From Acidimicrobiaceae bacterium (GTDB taxonomy: Bacteria > Actinomycetota > Acidimicrobiia > Acidimicrobiales > Ilumatobacteraceae), in NCBI GenBank assembly GCA_020637235.1, contig JACJWG010000001.1, positions 62,001 to 126,000 on the forward strand: DNA of 64,000 bases. The letters run 5' to 3'. The notes under the pieces were generated by a model. It saw only the letters and a program-made list of their open reading frames with translations. It ran no database searches and was not told the DNA's origin. Positions 50,967 through 59,397 of this stretch are shown one piece after another. The number at the start of each line of letters is the position of its first letter. Position 1 is the first letter of the stretch. A program made the position numbers and the translations under genes.

Positions 50967-53129
50967 ATGACGCGCACGGCACGCACTCCACGCTCTCGTC
51001 GGTCCGGTGATCCCGGTCGTCCCGCTCGGGCGGTCGCCCTGCCCTGGGTGGCGCTCGCCGCGGTGAGCGCCGTGGGGGTGGTGGCCTGCTCGGCCGATCT
51101 GCCGGGCGCTGCACCCACCACGACACGAGCCACGTCGTCGACCTCGGCGGCGGGGGTGCCGTCCACCGCACCGACGGGAACGACCGATTCGGGGGGCGAC
51201 CCGACGGTGCGACCGACGTTCGGGCGCGCACGACTCACGTTCTTCGACGACTGCCCGGCGCTGCTGTCGTATCTGCGCGACGAGTCGTCGGCCCGCGTGA
51301 GTGCGTGGGGGCTCGGCGGGATGCCGTACTGGCGCGGTGGCCCGATGCCGATCATGGAGGAGTCGGCAGCCGACATGGACACCGCCGGTGGTGACGACGG
51401 TGCCTCGGCACCGACCGCCGCACCGGCTGCACCCGACGCCACGGTTGCCGGCGGGTACTCGACCACGAACACCCAAGAGGTCGGCGTCGACGAAGGCGAT
51501 GTGGTCGAGACCAACGGCTCGCAGGTGTTCGTGGCCAGCACCGACGGGGTGCGGATCGTCGACGTCGCCGAGGCCCGGGTGATCGACACCCTCGACCTGC
51601 CCGACGGCACGCATCAGCTGCTGCTCGACGGCACCCGCCTGCTCGTCACCACCACCACCTGGTCCGGCGTGGAGGACACCGTCGTGTCGCTGTACGACGT
51701 GGCGAACCCGTCGGACGCGGTGTTGCTGCGCCGCAGCCACCTCGAGGGCTACGTGGTCGCCACCCGCTCGATCGACGGTGTGGCCCGGTTGGTGCTCACC
51801 TCCACGATCGCGAACCGTTTGCCGTTCGTGACCCCCGACCAGTTCGGCCAGGACGAGGACACGGCGCTGGCCGAGAACCGGCGGATCATCGCCGAGAGTT
51901 CGATCGAGCAGTGGATGCCGCGCTGGTTCGACGAAAACGGCGACGGTTCGTTCGGCCCGATGACCGCCTCGCTCGACTGCTCGTCGGTGTCGGCGCCCCG
52001 GACCTTCGCCGGTCTCGGCATCTCGTGGATCGCCACGATCGACCTGCAGGCCGGCACCGCGCCGGCGGGCTCGGCCGGCGTGGTGTCGACGAGCGACCTG
52101 GTGTACGCCTCGCCGCAGAACATCTACCTCGCCACCCAGTCGTGGGACTGGTTCAACGGTGGGATCGACGTCGTCGGTGCCGACGCCGCCGTGCCGAACG
52201 ACGAGCAGCCGCCGACCCTGATCCACCAGTTCGCGCTCGGCGCCGACGGGTCGGCGTCGTGGGTGGCCTCGGGCGAGGTGCCCGGACGCCTGCTGAACCA
52301 GTTCTCGATGGGCGAGTACGCGGGCGACCTGCGGGTGGCGTCGACGATCGACGACTGGACGGGCGCCACGGCGAGCGAATCGGTGGTCAGCGTGCTGCGC
52401 CCGGCGAACGGCGAGCTGCAGACCATCGGCGAGGTGCGCGGCCTCGGTCTCACCGAGCAGATCTACGCCGTGCGGTTCATGGGCACGCAGGCGTACGTGG
52501 TGACGTTCCGCCAGACCGACCCGCTCTACGTGGTGGACCTGAGCGACCCGACGGCGCCGCGGGTGACCGGCGAGCTGAAGATCCCCGGCTACTCGGCCTA
52601 CCTGCACCCGGTGGGCGACGGGCTGTTGCTCGGCGTCGGCCAGAACGCCGACCTCTCCGGACGGACGCAGGGCACCCAGCTCTCGCTGTTCGACGTGAGC
52701 GATCCGGCCAACCCGCAGCAGCTGTCGACGCTGATGATCGGTGGGTCGAGCGAGGCCGAGTGGGACCACAAGGCGTTCCTGTACTGGCCGGAGGACGGCA
52801 CGATCGCGATCCCCACGTCGCCGTGGTGGGGCGCCTGCTCGCCGGACATGGCCTGCCTCGCCGACCAGTTGCCGAGCGACAGCGGCGGTGGCGTGGTGGT
52901 GGCCCAGCTGCAGGGCACCGAGCTCGTCGGTCGTGGCGTGATCTCGCACGACCGTGACGGAGCGAGCGGATGCTGGAACCCCTTGCAGCGCTCGATGATC
53001 ATCGGCTCGGAGATCGCCACCGTCGGCTACGACCAGGTGCAGTTCACCGATCGGGCGTCGCTCACGCCTCGTGACGCCGTCCGTTGGGGCGATGCCGACA
53101 TGTACGGCTGCCAGTACTGGATCGACTGA
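50967..53129 (+). CDS. Lipoprotein with C-terminal beta-propeller domain
   Basis: A 720-residue protein of the secreted beta-propeller family (COG4880-like). The signal is ALPWVALAAVSAVGVVACSAD with lipobox VVAC near residue 35. A low-complexity Ser/Thr/Ala region follows, then TFFDDCPALLSYLRDES and YSTTNTQEVGVDEGDVVETNGSQVFVA, typical of this family, and repeated blades (for example QIYAVRFMGTQAYVVTFRQTDPLYVVDLSDPTAPRVTGELKIPGYSAYLHP). The family is secreted and has no known enzyme activity. ATG 50967 is chosen as the start of the signal peptide; an upstream GTG overlaps rpsG and the terminator. Confidence 0.82.
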   Translation: MTRTARTPRSRRSGDPGRPARAVALPWVALAAVSAVGVVACSADLPGAAPTTTRATSSTSAAGVPSTAPTGTTDSGGDPTVRPTFGRARLTFFDDCPALLSYLRDESSARVSAWGLGGMPYWRGGPMPIMEESAADMDTAGGDDGASAPTAAPAAPDATVAGGYSTTNTQEVGVDEGDVVETNGSQVFVASTDGVRIVDVAEARVIDTLDLPDGTHQLLLDGTRLLVTTTTWSGVEDTVVSLYDVANPSDAVLLRRSHLEGYVVATRSIDGVARLVLTSTIANRLPFVTPDQFGQDEDTALAENRRIIAESSIEQWMPRWFDENGDGSFGPMTASLDCSSVSAPRTFAGLGISWIATIDLQAGTAPAGSAGVVSTSDLVYASPQNIYLATQSWDWFNGGIDVVGADAAVPNDEQPPTLIHQFALGADGSASWVASGEVPGRLLNQFSMGEYAGDLRVASTIDDWTGATASESVVSVLRPANGELQTIGEVRGLGLTEQIYAVRFMGTQAYVVTFRQTDPLYVVDLSDPTAPRVTGELKIPGYSAYLHPVGDGLLLGVGQNADLSGRTQGTQLSLFDVSDPANPQQLSTLMIGGSSEAEWDHKAFLYWPEDGTIAIPTSPWWGACSPDMACLADQLPSDSGGGVVVAQLQGTELVGRGVISHDRDGASGCWNPLQRSMIIGSEIATVGYDQVQFTDRASLTPRDAVRWGDADMYGCQYWID

Positions 53130-53159
53130 TTCGGCCTGATCCGCTGTCATCATGGGGCG

Positions 53160-54098
53160 ATGACGACGAGGCGTGCAGCGGCTGCTGTGGCGATGCTGAT
53201 CACCACGCTCGCGGCCTGCTCCTCGGAGCCGAGCGGTGCCCCGGCGACGAGCTCGCTCGCACCCTCGACCGTCGCGCCGACGAGCGCTGCCGCGACGACG
53301 GAGGCCCCCACGACGACGGCAGCGCCGACCACGACGGAGGCCCCCACGACGCTGGCGCCGCCGACGACGGTCGCGCCCACCACGACCACCGCGCCCACCA
53401 CGACCGCCGCGCCCACCACGACCGCTGCGCCCACCACGACGGTGGCGGCGTTCGTCGAGGAGCGCCAGATCGGGGTCTCGGTCGAGGGCCGTCCGATCAC
53501 CGCGGTGCGACGTGGAACGCCGGGTGGGCGTGTGGTGCTGGTGGTCGGCGTCATCCACGGCGACGAGGACGACGGTGTGGCGATCGTCGACCTGCTCGAG
53601 CAGCTCCCGGTGCCCGACGGGGTGGACCTCTGGCTCGTCGAATCGATGAACCCCGACGGCCAGGCGGCACAGGATCGGCACAACGCCAACCAGGTCGACC
53701 TCAACCGCAACTTCCCCGCCGACTGGGGCCCGATCGGCGTGCCGGGCGACGGCCAGTACGCCGGTCCGTCGGCGGCGAGCGAGCCCGAGACCCAGGCGAT
53801 GGTGGCCTTCGTCGAGGAGCTGCGGCCCGACCTGATCATCTGGTACCACCAGGATCTGTACCGCATCAATCCCGGGCAGGGACGCGACGGCGCGATCCGG
53901 GCCCGCTACGCGGAGCTGACCGGTCTGCCGCTGGTGTCGATCACGGGTGGCACGTACACCGGGGTGGCCGCCACGTGGGCCCGGCGCACGATCGAGCCCG
54001 GCGTGGCGTTCATCGTCGAACTCGGTGGCACGCTCTCGGCCGAGGAGGCGGCGATGCACGCCCAGGCCGTGCTCACCGTCGCCGGCGAACCGAACTGA
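53160..54098 (+). CDS. M14-family zinc carboxypeptidase-like lipoprotein
   Basis: A 312-residue lipoprotein: signal RRAAAAVAMLITTLAACSSE with lipobox LAAC, a Thr/Pro-rich linker of APTTT repeats (about residues 45-98), then an M14 peptidase domain. Zinc ligands are in VGVIHGDEDDG (HxxE-type) and the later IWYHQ; NPDGQAAQDRHNANQVDLNRNFP is the substrate-binding signature, and VELGG holds the probable catalytic Glu. The form resembles small cell-wall amidases of the MpaA type, so muropeptide trimming is plausible. The gene ends 11 nt from the convergent 54110 gene. Confidence 0.87.
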   Translation: MTTRRAAAAVAMLITTLAACSSEPSGAPATSSLAPSTVAPTSAAATTEAPTTTAAPTTTEAPTTLAPPTTVAPTTTTAPTTTAAPTTTAAPTTTVAAFVEERQIGVSVEGRPITAVRRGTPGGRVVLVVGVIHGDEDDGVAIVDLLEQLPVPDGVDLWLVESMNPDGQAAQDRHNANQVDLNRNFPADWGPIGVPGDGQYAGPSAASEPETQAMVAFVEELRPDLIIWYHQDLYRINPGQGRDGAIRARYAELTGLPLVSITGGTYTGVAATWARRTIEPGVAFIVELGGTLSAEEAAMHAQAVLTVAGEPN

Positions 54099-54109
54099 TC
54101 ACTCGGGGC

Positions 54110-55144
54110 TCAGGGCTCGGTGTTCACCGCGATCAGCTCGCCGGTGTCGTAGGTGGTGGCGGTGCCGGTCCACACGTAGTCGTCGTCGGGCTCGGTGAAG
54201 CCGTTCACCCAGAACGTCACCGTGTACCGGATGCGCGGGGTGATCGTCACCTCGCCCGGCCCCGGTGGGGTCCACGTACACGGACCGTTCACCCCGGGCT
54301 CGGTCTGGTCGGCCAGCACCGGGAACGCCGGGAGCGCACCACCACCCTCCACCGCCGACTCGTCGGGCACGCAGCCGACGATGCCGCGAAACGCCGGGCT
54401 GGGCTTGTCGGGATCGGGCACGAAGTCGACCACGAACTCGAGCTCGCGTGGCTGCACGATCAGCAACATGGTGGCGCCGCGGTGCACGACGGTGTTGCTG
54501 CGCTGGGTGACCCACGCCTCGGGTTCGATCGCGAGCCAGGTGGGATAGCGCGTCACCAGGCCGCCGTACTCGTCGACGATCGGGTTGTCCCACATGGCCG
54601 GCCTGCGGAGCTGCAGCCCGTTGCGCAAGGCCGCCTTCGGGGTGCGCACCTGGAACAGCGGATCGGGGAGCGGCACCTGCACGATGCCGACCTGGTTGAC
54701 GTCGTAGAAGGCGCGGTCGCAGAAGACGGTGAAGGTGCGCAGTCCCGCCTCGAGCGGTCCGCTGGACGCGACGCCGAGCACGTCGGCGGGCAGCTCGCGA
54801 GGGGGCAGGTCGAACGGGATCGCGATGCCCTCCACGAAGTGGTATGTGGAGGTGACGCGCGTGCCGCGCTCGACCGTGGTGCCGTCGGACAGCTCGAAGC
54901 CGTCACGGTCGGCGGTGAACGAACACGTCGCTGCGGCCCCGCCGCCGTGGCGGGCGAACGCCGACGTGCCCGGGATGTTGGTGAGCCGTTGGATCCTGCC
55001 CTCCGCATCACGCACCGACACCGACCGCGCCCCACTCAGCGCCACCGGCGGCGGCGGGCGATCTGAGTCCTCTCCGAATCCGCCCCCCGGAGGCGGTGGA
55101 ACGCCGAGGGCAAGTACCAGGGCCAAGGCCGGGCCTATAGACAT
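54110..55144 (-). CDS. Secreted protein of unknown function
   Basis: A 344-residue exported protein. After a short hydrophobic start (SIGPALALVLALG) comes a Pro/Gly stretch, then a soluble domain with about four Cys and no motif I recognise. The ATG at 55144 has GGGAAG 4-9 nt upstream. An in-frame ATG at 55180 would add a basic n-region (MDRRLSGAVGKR) that improves the signal peptide, so the true start is uncertain. It overlaps the end of the preceding lipoprotein gene by 10 nt, so the two are co-transcribed and possibly act together at the cell surface. Confidence 0.65.
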   Translation of the reverse strand: MSIGPALALVLALGVPPPPGGGFGEDSDRPPPPVALSGARSVSVRDAEGRIQRLTNIPGTSAFARHGGGAAATCSFTADRDGFELSDGTTVERGTRVTSTYHFVEGIAIPFDLPPRELPADVLGVASSGPLEAGLRTFTVFCDRAFYDVNQVGIVQVPLPDPLFQVRTPKAALRNGLQLRRPAMWDNPIVDEYGGLVTRYPTWLAIEPEAWVTQRSNTVVHRGATMLLIVQPRELEFVVDFVPDPDKPSPAFRGIVGCVPDESAVEGGGALPAFPVLADQTEPGVNGPCTWTPPGPGEVTITPRIRYTVTFWVNGFTEPDDDYVWTGTATTYDTGELIAVNTEP

Positions 55145-55974
55145 GCGCTTCCCAACGGCCCCGCTGAGTCGACGATCCATCGACCGCCTAAGGCCAGCAC
55201 CGTCGTCACCTGTCCCTTTGGTGACAAGAGCCCTGGCTCTCGCTCGGTACCTTCCTCGATGTACTGCTCATCTTGCAGATAACAGTCGTAGACCGTCGCG
55301 CTTGAGGAATCCCTATCAACGACGTACGGCCGAAGAACGACTCCTGCGCCAAGGTTCATCACATATCCACCCTCGCGCGCTTGGTCGAAGGCGCGACCGA
55401 ACATCGCCTCGGCGTCTGTGATGTATCGGTTGAAGTCCGGATCACCGGTGGTTCGGGACGCCATGGCCGAGCGGTAGTAGGTCGTCACGGCGTTGGCGTA
55501 GGCCTCGAGGATCTCGACGTCGTCGGGTTGCACGGTGAACACGCTCGGGTCGTTCGGGTCGGCGGTCCAGGCGATGTGCACGTACAGACCCTCGGGCAGC
55601 AGGCGGCGGGTGTCGCCCGGGGTGGACACGCCCGGCGCGGTGTCGACCCGCTCGCCGAGCGCGTCCGAGAACGTCGGGCCGCCCGGCTCGCCACCGCTGT
55701 CGCCGTCGGGGCCGTCGCGGTCGTCGGTGGTGCTCGTACCGGTGGTGGTGTCGGGTGCCTCGCTGGTGGCGGTGTCGGCGTCGGTGGTGGTGGTGGGATT
55801 CGCGTCGGCCGTCGTGCCCGGATCCTCGCTCGAGGTGGCGGCGGCGGTCGCGGCCGGCGGCACCACGCTCACGTCGGCCACCTCGTTGCCGCCCGAGCAC
55901 GCCGCCAGCGAGCACCCGACCGTCGCCCACGATCCGGCGAGCACCCAGCCGGCACGTCGTCGTGTCGTCCTCAT
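55135..55974 (-). CDS. Lipoprotein of unknown function
   Basis: A 279-residue lipoprotein: basic start MRTTRRRAGW, hydrophobic core, lipobox SLAAC near residue 26, then about 70 residues of Thr/Asp/Ser/Pro spacer. The mature domain (about 160 residues) has EGLYVHIAWTADPNDPSVFTVQ and GRAFDQAREGGYVMN, and one Cys pair. I recognise no family. ATG 55974; the longer frame upstream reads across the divergent CblC-like gene. First gene of a two-gene unit with 54110. Confidence 0.72.
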   Translation of the reverse strand: MRTTRRRAGWVLAGSWATVGCSLAACSGGNEVADVSVVPPAATAAATSSEDPGTTADANPTTTTDADTATSEAPDTTTGTSTTDDRDGPDGDSGGEPGGPTFSDALGERVDTAPGVSTPGDTRRLLPEGLYVHIAWTADPNDPSVFTVQPDDVEILEAYANAVTTYYRSAMASRTTGDPDFNRYITDAEAMFGRAFDQAREGGYVMNLGAGVVLRPYVVDRDSSSATVYDCYLQDEQYIEEGTEREPGLLSPKGQVTTVLALGGRWIVDSAGPLGSACL

Positions 55975-55997
55975 GCTCTCGTGCCTCCTCCTGCCCG

Positions 55998-56013
55998 CGC
56001 GGGTCGACCCGCG
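55998..56013. promoter_or_regulatory. 16-bp perfect palindrome CGCGGGTCGACCCGCG
   Basis: It lies 24 nt before the lipoprotein start at 55974 and 69 nt before the divergent CblC-like promoter. It could be an operator for the divergent pair or an mRNA hairpin in the lipoprotein leader. Confidence 0.4.
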
Positions 56014-56081
56014 GCGGAGCCTAATCACCGATCCGAGAACAAAGATCGACATCCACCACCGCCGACTGGAAAAGAAATCCG

Positions 56082-56087
56082 TACGAT
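56082..56087 (+). promoter_or_regulatory. -10 box (TACGAT) of the CblC-like gene
   Basis: TACGAT ends 7 nt before the ATG at 56095. The upstream stretch GGAAAAGAAATC is AT-rich for this genome. The message should be leaderless. Confidence 0.5.
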
Positions 56088-56094
56088 CGGTCCG

Positions 56095-56769
56095 ATGGTC
56101 GACGTCGACGAGATCGCCCGGCGCTGCGCCACGGCCGGGCTCGACCTGCACGCCATCACCTCGGCGGGCTCGTACGACGACCTCGTCGATCCGCCGTACC
56201 GGTTGGGCGGCGGGCGCACCGACACGGTGATCGTGTTCGGCAACAGCCGAGCGCTGTGGCCGGCGCTCGACCGCTGGGAGCGCACGACCGGACCCCACGC
56301 CGATCCCGTCGACACGTACGTGATGCAGGTCGTCGCCGAGGCCACCGCCGACGTCGACGATCTGGTCGACATCCGCTATTCGCACGAACCGCCACCACGG
56401 CGCATCGCGATCCAGCGCCTGGCCGACCGCGCCGGTCTGGCCTGGCTGTCGCCCAGCCATCTCTGCGTGCATCCGGAGCACGGGCCGTGGATCGCCCTGC
56501 GCGCCGCGGTGGTGCTCGGCCGGCCCCTCCACTCGGCGCCGCCGGCCGCGATCGCCCCGTGCGCGTGCGCGTCGCACTGCCTGCCGAAGCTCGCCGAGGC
56601 GATCGCTGCCGGCGAACCGGCCGACAACGACGAGATGGTGGCGCACTGGGAGCGTTGGGTGGCGATGCGCGACGCCTGCCCGATCGGTCGGGCCGCGCGG
56701 TACGACGACGCGCAGGTGCGCTACCACTACCTCGGCGAGCGGCCGGCCGGCTGGCCGCCGCTCGGCTGA
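56095..56769 (+). CDS. CblC (MMACHC)-like protein with an added Cys cluster
   Basis: A 224-residue protein whose central part follows human MMACHC, the B12-processing chaperone and dealkylase. Matching points are DPVD (70-73), SHEPPPRR (His97, cf. His122), QRLADRAGLAW, CVHPEHGPWIALRAAVVLG (cf. CIHPRFGGWFAIRGVVLL; Arg136, cf. Arg161), HWERWVAMRDAC (Trp188 and Arg192, cf. Trp203 and Arg206) and RYDDAQVRYHY. Between them is PCACASHC (Cys156, 158, 162), absent from MMACHC, plus Cys195. This suggests a metal or Fe-S site. Role in corrinoid handling is likely, not proven. No B12 genes are nearby. Confidence 0.68.
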   Translation: MVDVDEIARRCATAGLDLHAITSAGSYDDLVDPPYRLGGGRTDTVIVFGNSRALWPALDRWERTTGPHADPVDTYVMQVVAEATADVDDLVDIRYSHEPPPRRIAIQRLADRAGLAWLSPSHLCVHPEHGPWIALRAAVVLGRPLHSAPPAAIAPCACASHCLPKLAEAIAAGEPADNDEMVAHWERWVAMRDACPIGRAARYDDAQVRYHYLGERPAGWPPLG

Positions 56770-56797
56770 GGTCGCCCGCCGCCCCCTCCGCAGATCT

Positions 56798-56933
56798 TCT
56801 GGGTGCCACGCGCCGACGAATTGCCTGCACAGGCGCCGTCACTGGCACCCAGGACGTCGGCCGTCGATGTCCTGGGCGCCAGCGACGACTCACCGGGGCA
56901 GGTCGGCCGATTCAGCTGGCACCCAGGAGTTGG
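56798..56933. repeat. Four copies of a TGGCACCCAGGA element in alternating orientation
   Basis: In the 188-nt gap after the CblC-like gene: TCTGGGTGCCA (56798-56808, inverted), TGGCACCCAGGA (56843-56854), TCCTGGGCGCCA (56870-56881, inverted, one change) and TGGCACCCAGGA (56917-56928). They make two nested hairpin pairs. The gap holds no gene; this looks like a small dispersed palindromic repeat. Confidence 0.65.
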
Positions 56934-56957
56934 CCCGGCCGGCCGGGTGGCCGCCGC

Positions 56958-57869
56958 TCAGGTGACGTCGAGGATCCAGCCCTCTTCGCCGACCGCCGCT
57001 CGCGACTCGCCACGGTCGAGCCGGGGCGCAAAGCGGTGCGCGAGGTCGCCGGCTGCGTCGAGCGCGGCGAGACGTTCGGTGAGCGCGGTCACCTGACCGG
57101 CGTCCTTCACCGGATGCCTCGCCGGGTCGGGGCGGCCGAGCGCGCTCGGCCAGATCTCGGCGTGCACCACCGCGTCGGCGCGCCCGGCGGCCGGGTCGTC
57201 GGTGAGCCCGGTCTCGAACGGCCACAGCCGCGAACGCGGACCCAACGTCGGATCGGTGTGCAGCGCGTGCACCACGGGGATGCCGGTGAGCGTCTGGCTG
57301 CCGACGCTGCCGGCGCCGGCGAGCTGCCACACGCTGAACGGGCGCAGACCCCGACGCCGCAGCGCCAGCTCGGCCGACCGGTGTTCGGCCAACCCGGCAT
57401 GCGGGAACCCCGGTGCCTTGGTGCGCGACAGCCACGGGGTCACGTGACGCGTCGACGTGGTGCCCCAGAACGGACCAGGACCGTCGCCGACACGCCGGTT
57501 CCACGCGGACGCCACCTCGAACCGGTTGTTGGCGTTGTCCGGGCCGTCCGCCAGCGCGCCGACCAGCGCGCGCCACGTCGACCGCCACGGCGAGGCAGCG
57601 GCATCGTCGAACCCGGCGGCGGCCGCGAACCCGCTCGGGTACCCGTAGGGCATGTCGAGGCCAACCAGCACCCGCCGACCGGCCGCCGCGCACAACGTGT
57701 CGCGCAGATACCCGAACGCGCTGGCACGTGTCGGCAGGTTCACCGGGTCGGCGGCCACCGTGTCGGTCGCGTCGCGCACGTGCACCCAGATCGAGTCGGG
57801 GCCGAGCTTCGGGGTCGACGACGCGCTCCAGTCCACCACCACGTACACGTCGAACGCCCGACCCCGCAT
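56958..57869 (-). CDS. Conserved protein of unknown function, possible RNase H-like fold
   Basis: A 303-residue soluble protein. It opens FDVYVVVDWSASSTPKLGPDSIWV and has LVGLDMPYGYPSGFAAAAG: two short strands each ending in Asp, which resemble the acidic active-site strands of RNase H-like/DUF429-type proteins. RFEVASAWNRR and FWGTT are also conserved-looking. I recognise the protein as a recurring hypothetical but not its job. ATG 57869 (or 57878) faces the serine hydrolase gene across 27 nt. Confidence 0.6.
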   Translation of the reverse strand: MRGRAFDVYVVVDWSASSTPKLGPDSIWVHVRDATDTVAADPVNLPTRASAFGYLRDTLCAAAGRRVLVGLDMPYGYPSGFAAAAGFDDAAASPWRSTWRALVGALADGPDNANNRFEVASAWNRRVGDGPGPFWGTTSTRHVTPWLSRTKAPGFPHAGLAEHRSAELALRRRGLRPFSVWQLAGAGSVGSQTLTGIPVVHALHTDPTLGPRSRLWPFETGLTDDPAAGRADAVVHAEIWPSALGRPDPARHPVKDAGQVTALTERLAALDAAGDLAHRFAPRLDRGESRAAVGEEGWILDVT

Positions 57870-57896
57870 CGAGCACATTCTGTAGGGTCGGCGGGC
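57870..57896. promoter_or_regulatory. Shared divergent promoter space
   Basis: Only 27 nt separate the two start codons. TAGGGT at 57883-57888 serves the rightward serine hydrolase gene (8 nt to its ATG). On the other strand TACAGA, overlapping the same bases, sits 9 nt from the ATG at 57869. Two RNA polymerases could not occupy both at once. Confidence 0.45.
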
Positions 57897-59318
57897 ATGA
57901 GCGGGATCTCGCGCCAGGCGGTGCTCGACGCATGCGGCTACTTCGACGGGTGGCTCGACGTGCAGCGCCGCCGCCACCGTGTGCCGGGCGTGCAGGCGGC
58001 CGTGTGGCACGACGGCGAGGTGGTGTTCTCCACGGCGCTCGGCGTGTCGGACGAGTCGACCGGCGAGCCACTCACCACGGGGCACCTCTTCCGCATCGCC
58101 TCGCACTCGAAGACGTTCACCGCGACGGCGGTGATGCAGTTGGTCGAACGGGGCGACCTCCGTCTCGACGACACCGTCGGGCAGTGGGTGCCCGCGCTCG
58201 CCGGCACCGGCATCGCCGCGGTGAAGCTCCGCGAACTGATGGCGCACGCGGGTGGTGTGGTGCGCGACGGGTGGGACGGTGACTTCTGGCAGCTGTTCCA
58301 CGCCTTCCCCGACCAGGACGAACTGGTGCGCATCGCGACCGATGCAGCCGACGTGGTGCCGCGCAACGAGCGGTTCAAGTACTCGAACGTCGGCTATTCG
58401 CTGCTCGGACAGGTGATCGAGGCCGCGAGCGGTCAGACCTACCGCGCCTACGTGGCCGAGCACGTCGTCGGCCCGCTCGGCCTCGTCGACACCGGACCGG
58501 ACCTCGATCCGGCCCGAGCCGATCGGTATGCAGGTGGCCACGGCTGGCTCGACGAGGGTCGGCGCCTGCCGATCGACCACATCGACACCGGTGCGATGTC
58601 GTCGGCCACGGGCTTCTTCAGCACGGCCGAGGAGCTCGTGCGGTACGCCGGTGCGCACTGCTTCGGCGACGACCGCCTGCTGTCGGACGACGCCAAGCGG
58701 GAGATGCAGCGGACCGAGTGGGAGGTCGAGGGCACCGGCACGTCGTACGGCCTCGGGTTCGCGATCCACACCATCGGCGGGCGGCGGGTCATCGGGCACG
58801 GCGGCGGCTACCCGGGCCACATCACCCGCACCCACGTCGACCCCGTCGACCGGTTGGCGGTGTCGGTGTTCACCAACGCGATCGACGGTCCGGCGCTCGG
58901 CATGGCCAACGCCGCGGTCGCACTGGTGAACCTGGCGGCCGATCAGCACACACCGACGTCGGAGGGCGCCGCGGTCGCCGGCGTCGACCCCCGCCGCTTC
59001 TGCGGACGCTTCGCCAACGTGTGGGGCGCCTTCGACGTGGTGGCGCTCGGAGGCCGCCTGCTGCAGCTGACCCCGACGCTCGACGACCCGACGGCCTCGT
59101 ACGCGGTGCTCGACATCGTCGACGACCACACGCTGCGCTACACGACCACCACCGGCTACGGCTCGTACGGCGAGCCGGTGCGGTACACCTTCGGTGACGA
59201 CGGCACGGTGCTGTCGCTGCGCGGCGGCAGCGGCTCGACCTCGGTGCCGCTCGATCGCTACCGGGCGGCGGTCGCGGCGCGCGACCGGCTCACGCTCGGT
59301 GACCGCCTCATCGGCTGA
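57897..59318 (+). CDS. Serine hydrolase of the beta-lactamase/class C PBP family
   Basis: A 473-residue enzyme with the class C catalytic set: SHSK (nucleophile Ser and Lys, about residues 77-80), YSNVGY (Tyr-x-Asn, about 161) and HGGG (about 301). The first 350 residues form the hydrolase domain; the last 120 are a beta-rich C-terminal domain common in esterase/D-aminopeptidase-like members. No signal peptide, so it is probably cytoplasmic. Substrate unknown (ester or peptide). The leaderless promoter supports ATG 57897. Confidence 0.85.
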   Translation: MSGISRQAVLDACGYFDGWLDVQRRRHRVPGVQAAVWHDGEVVFSTALGVSDESTGEPLTTGHLFRIASHSKTFTATAVMQLVERGDLRLDDTVGQWVPALAGTGIAAVKLRELMAHAGGVVRDGWDGDFWQLFHAFPDQDELVRIATDAADVVPRNERFKYSNVGYSLLGQVIEAASGQTYRAYVAEHVVGPLGLVDTGPDLDPARADRYAGGHGWLDEGRRLPIDHIDTGAMSSATGFFSTAEELVRYAGAHCFGDDRLLSDDAKREMQRTEWEVEGTGTSYGLGFAIHTIGGRRVIGHGGGYPGHITRTHVDPVDRLAVSVFTNAIDGPALGMANAAVALVNLAADQHTPTSEGAAVAGVDPRRFCGRFANVWGAFDVVALGGRLLQLTPTLDDPTASYAVLDIVDDHTLRYTTTTGYGSYGEPVRYTFGDDGTVLSLRGGSGSTSVPLDRYRAAVAARDRLTLGDRLIG

Positions 59319-59397
59319 ACAGGCGCGACGCGTCGCGGATCTTCAAGTGTCGGTCAAGCAGGTCGCATCGGCGCCGGGCCGACGGACGATCCCCGAC

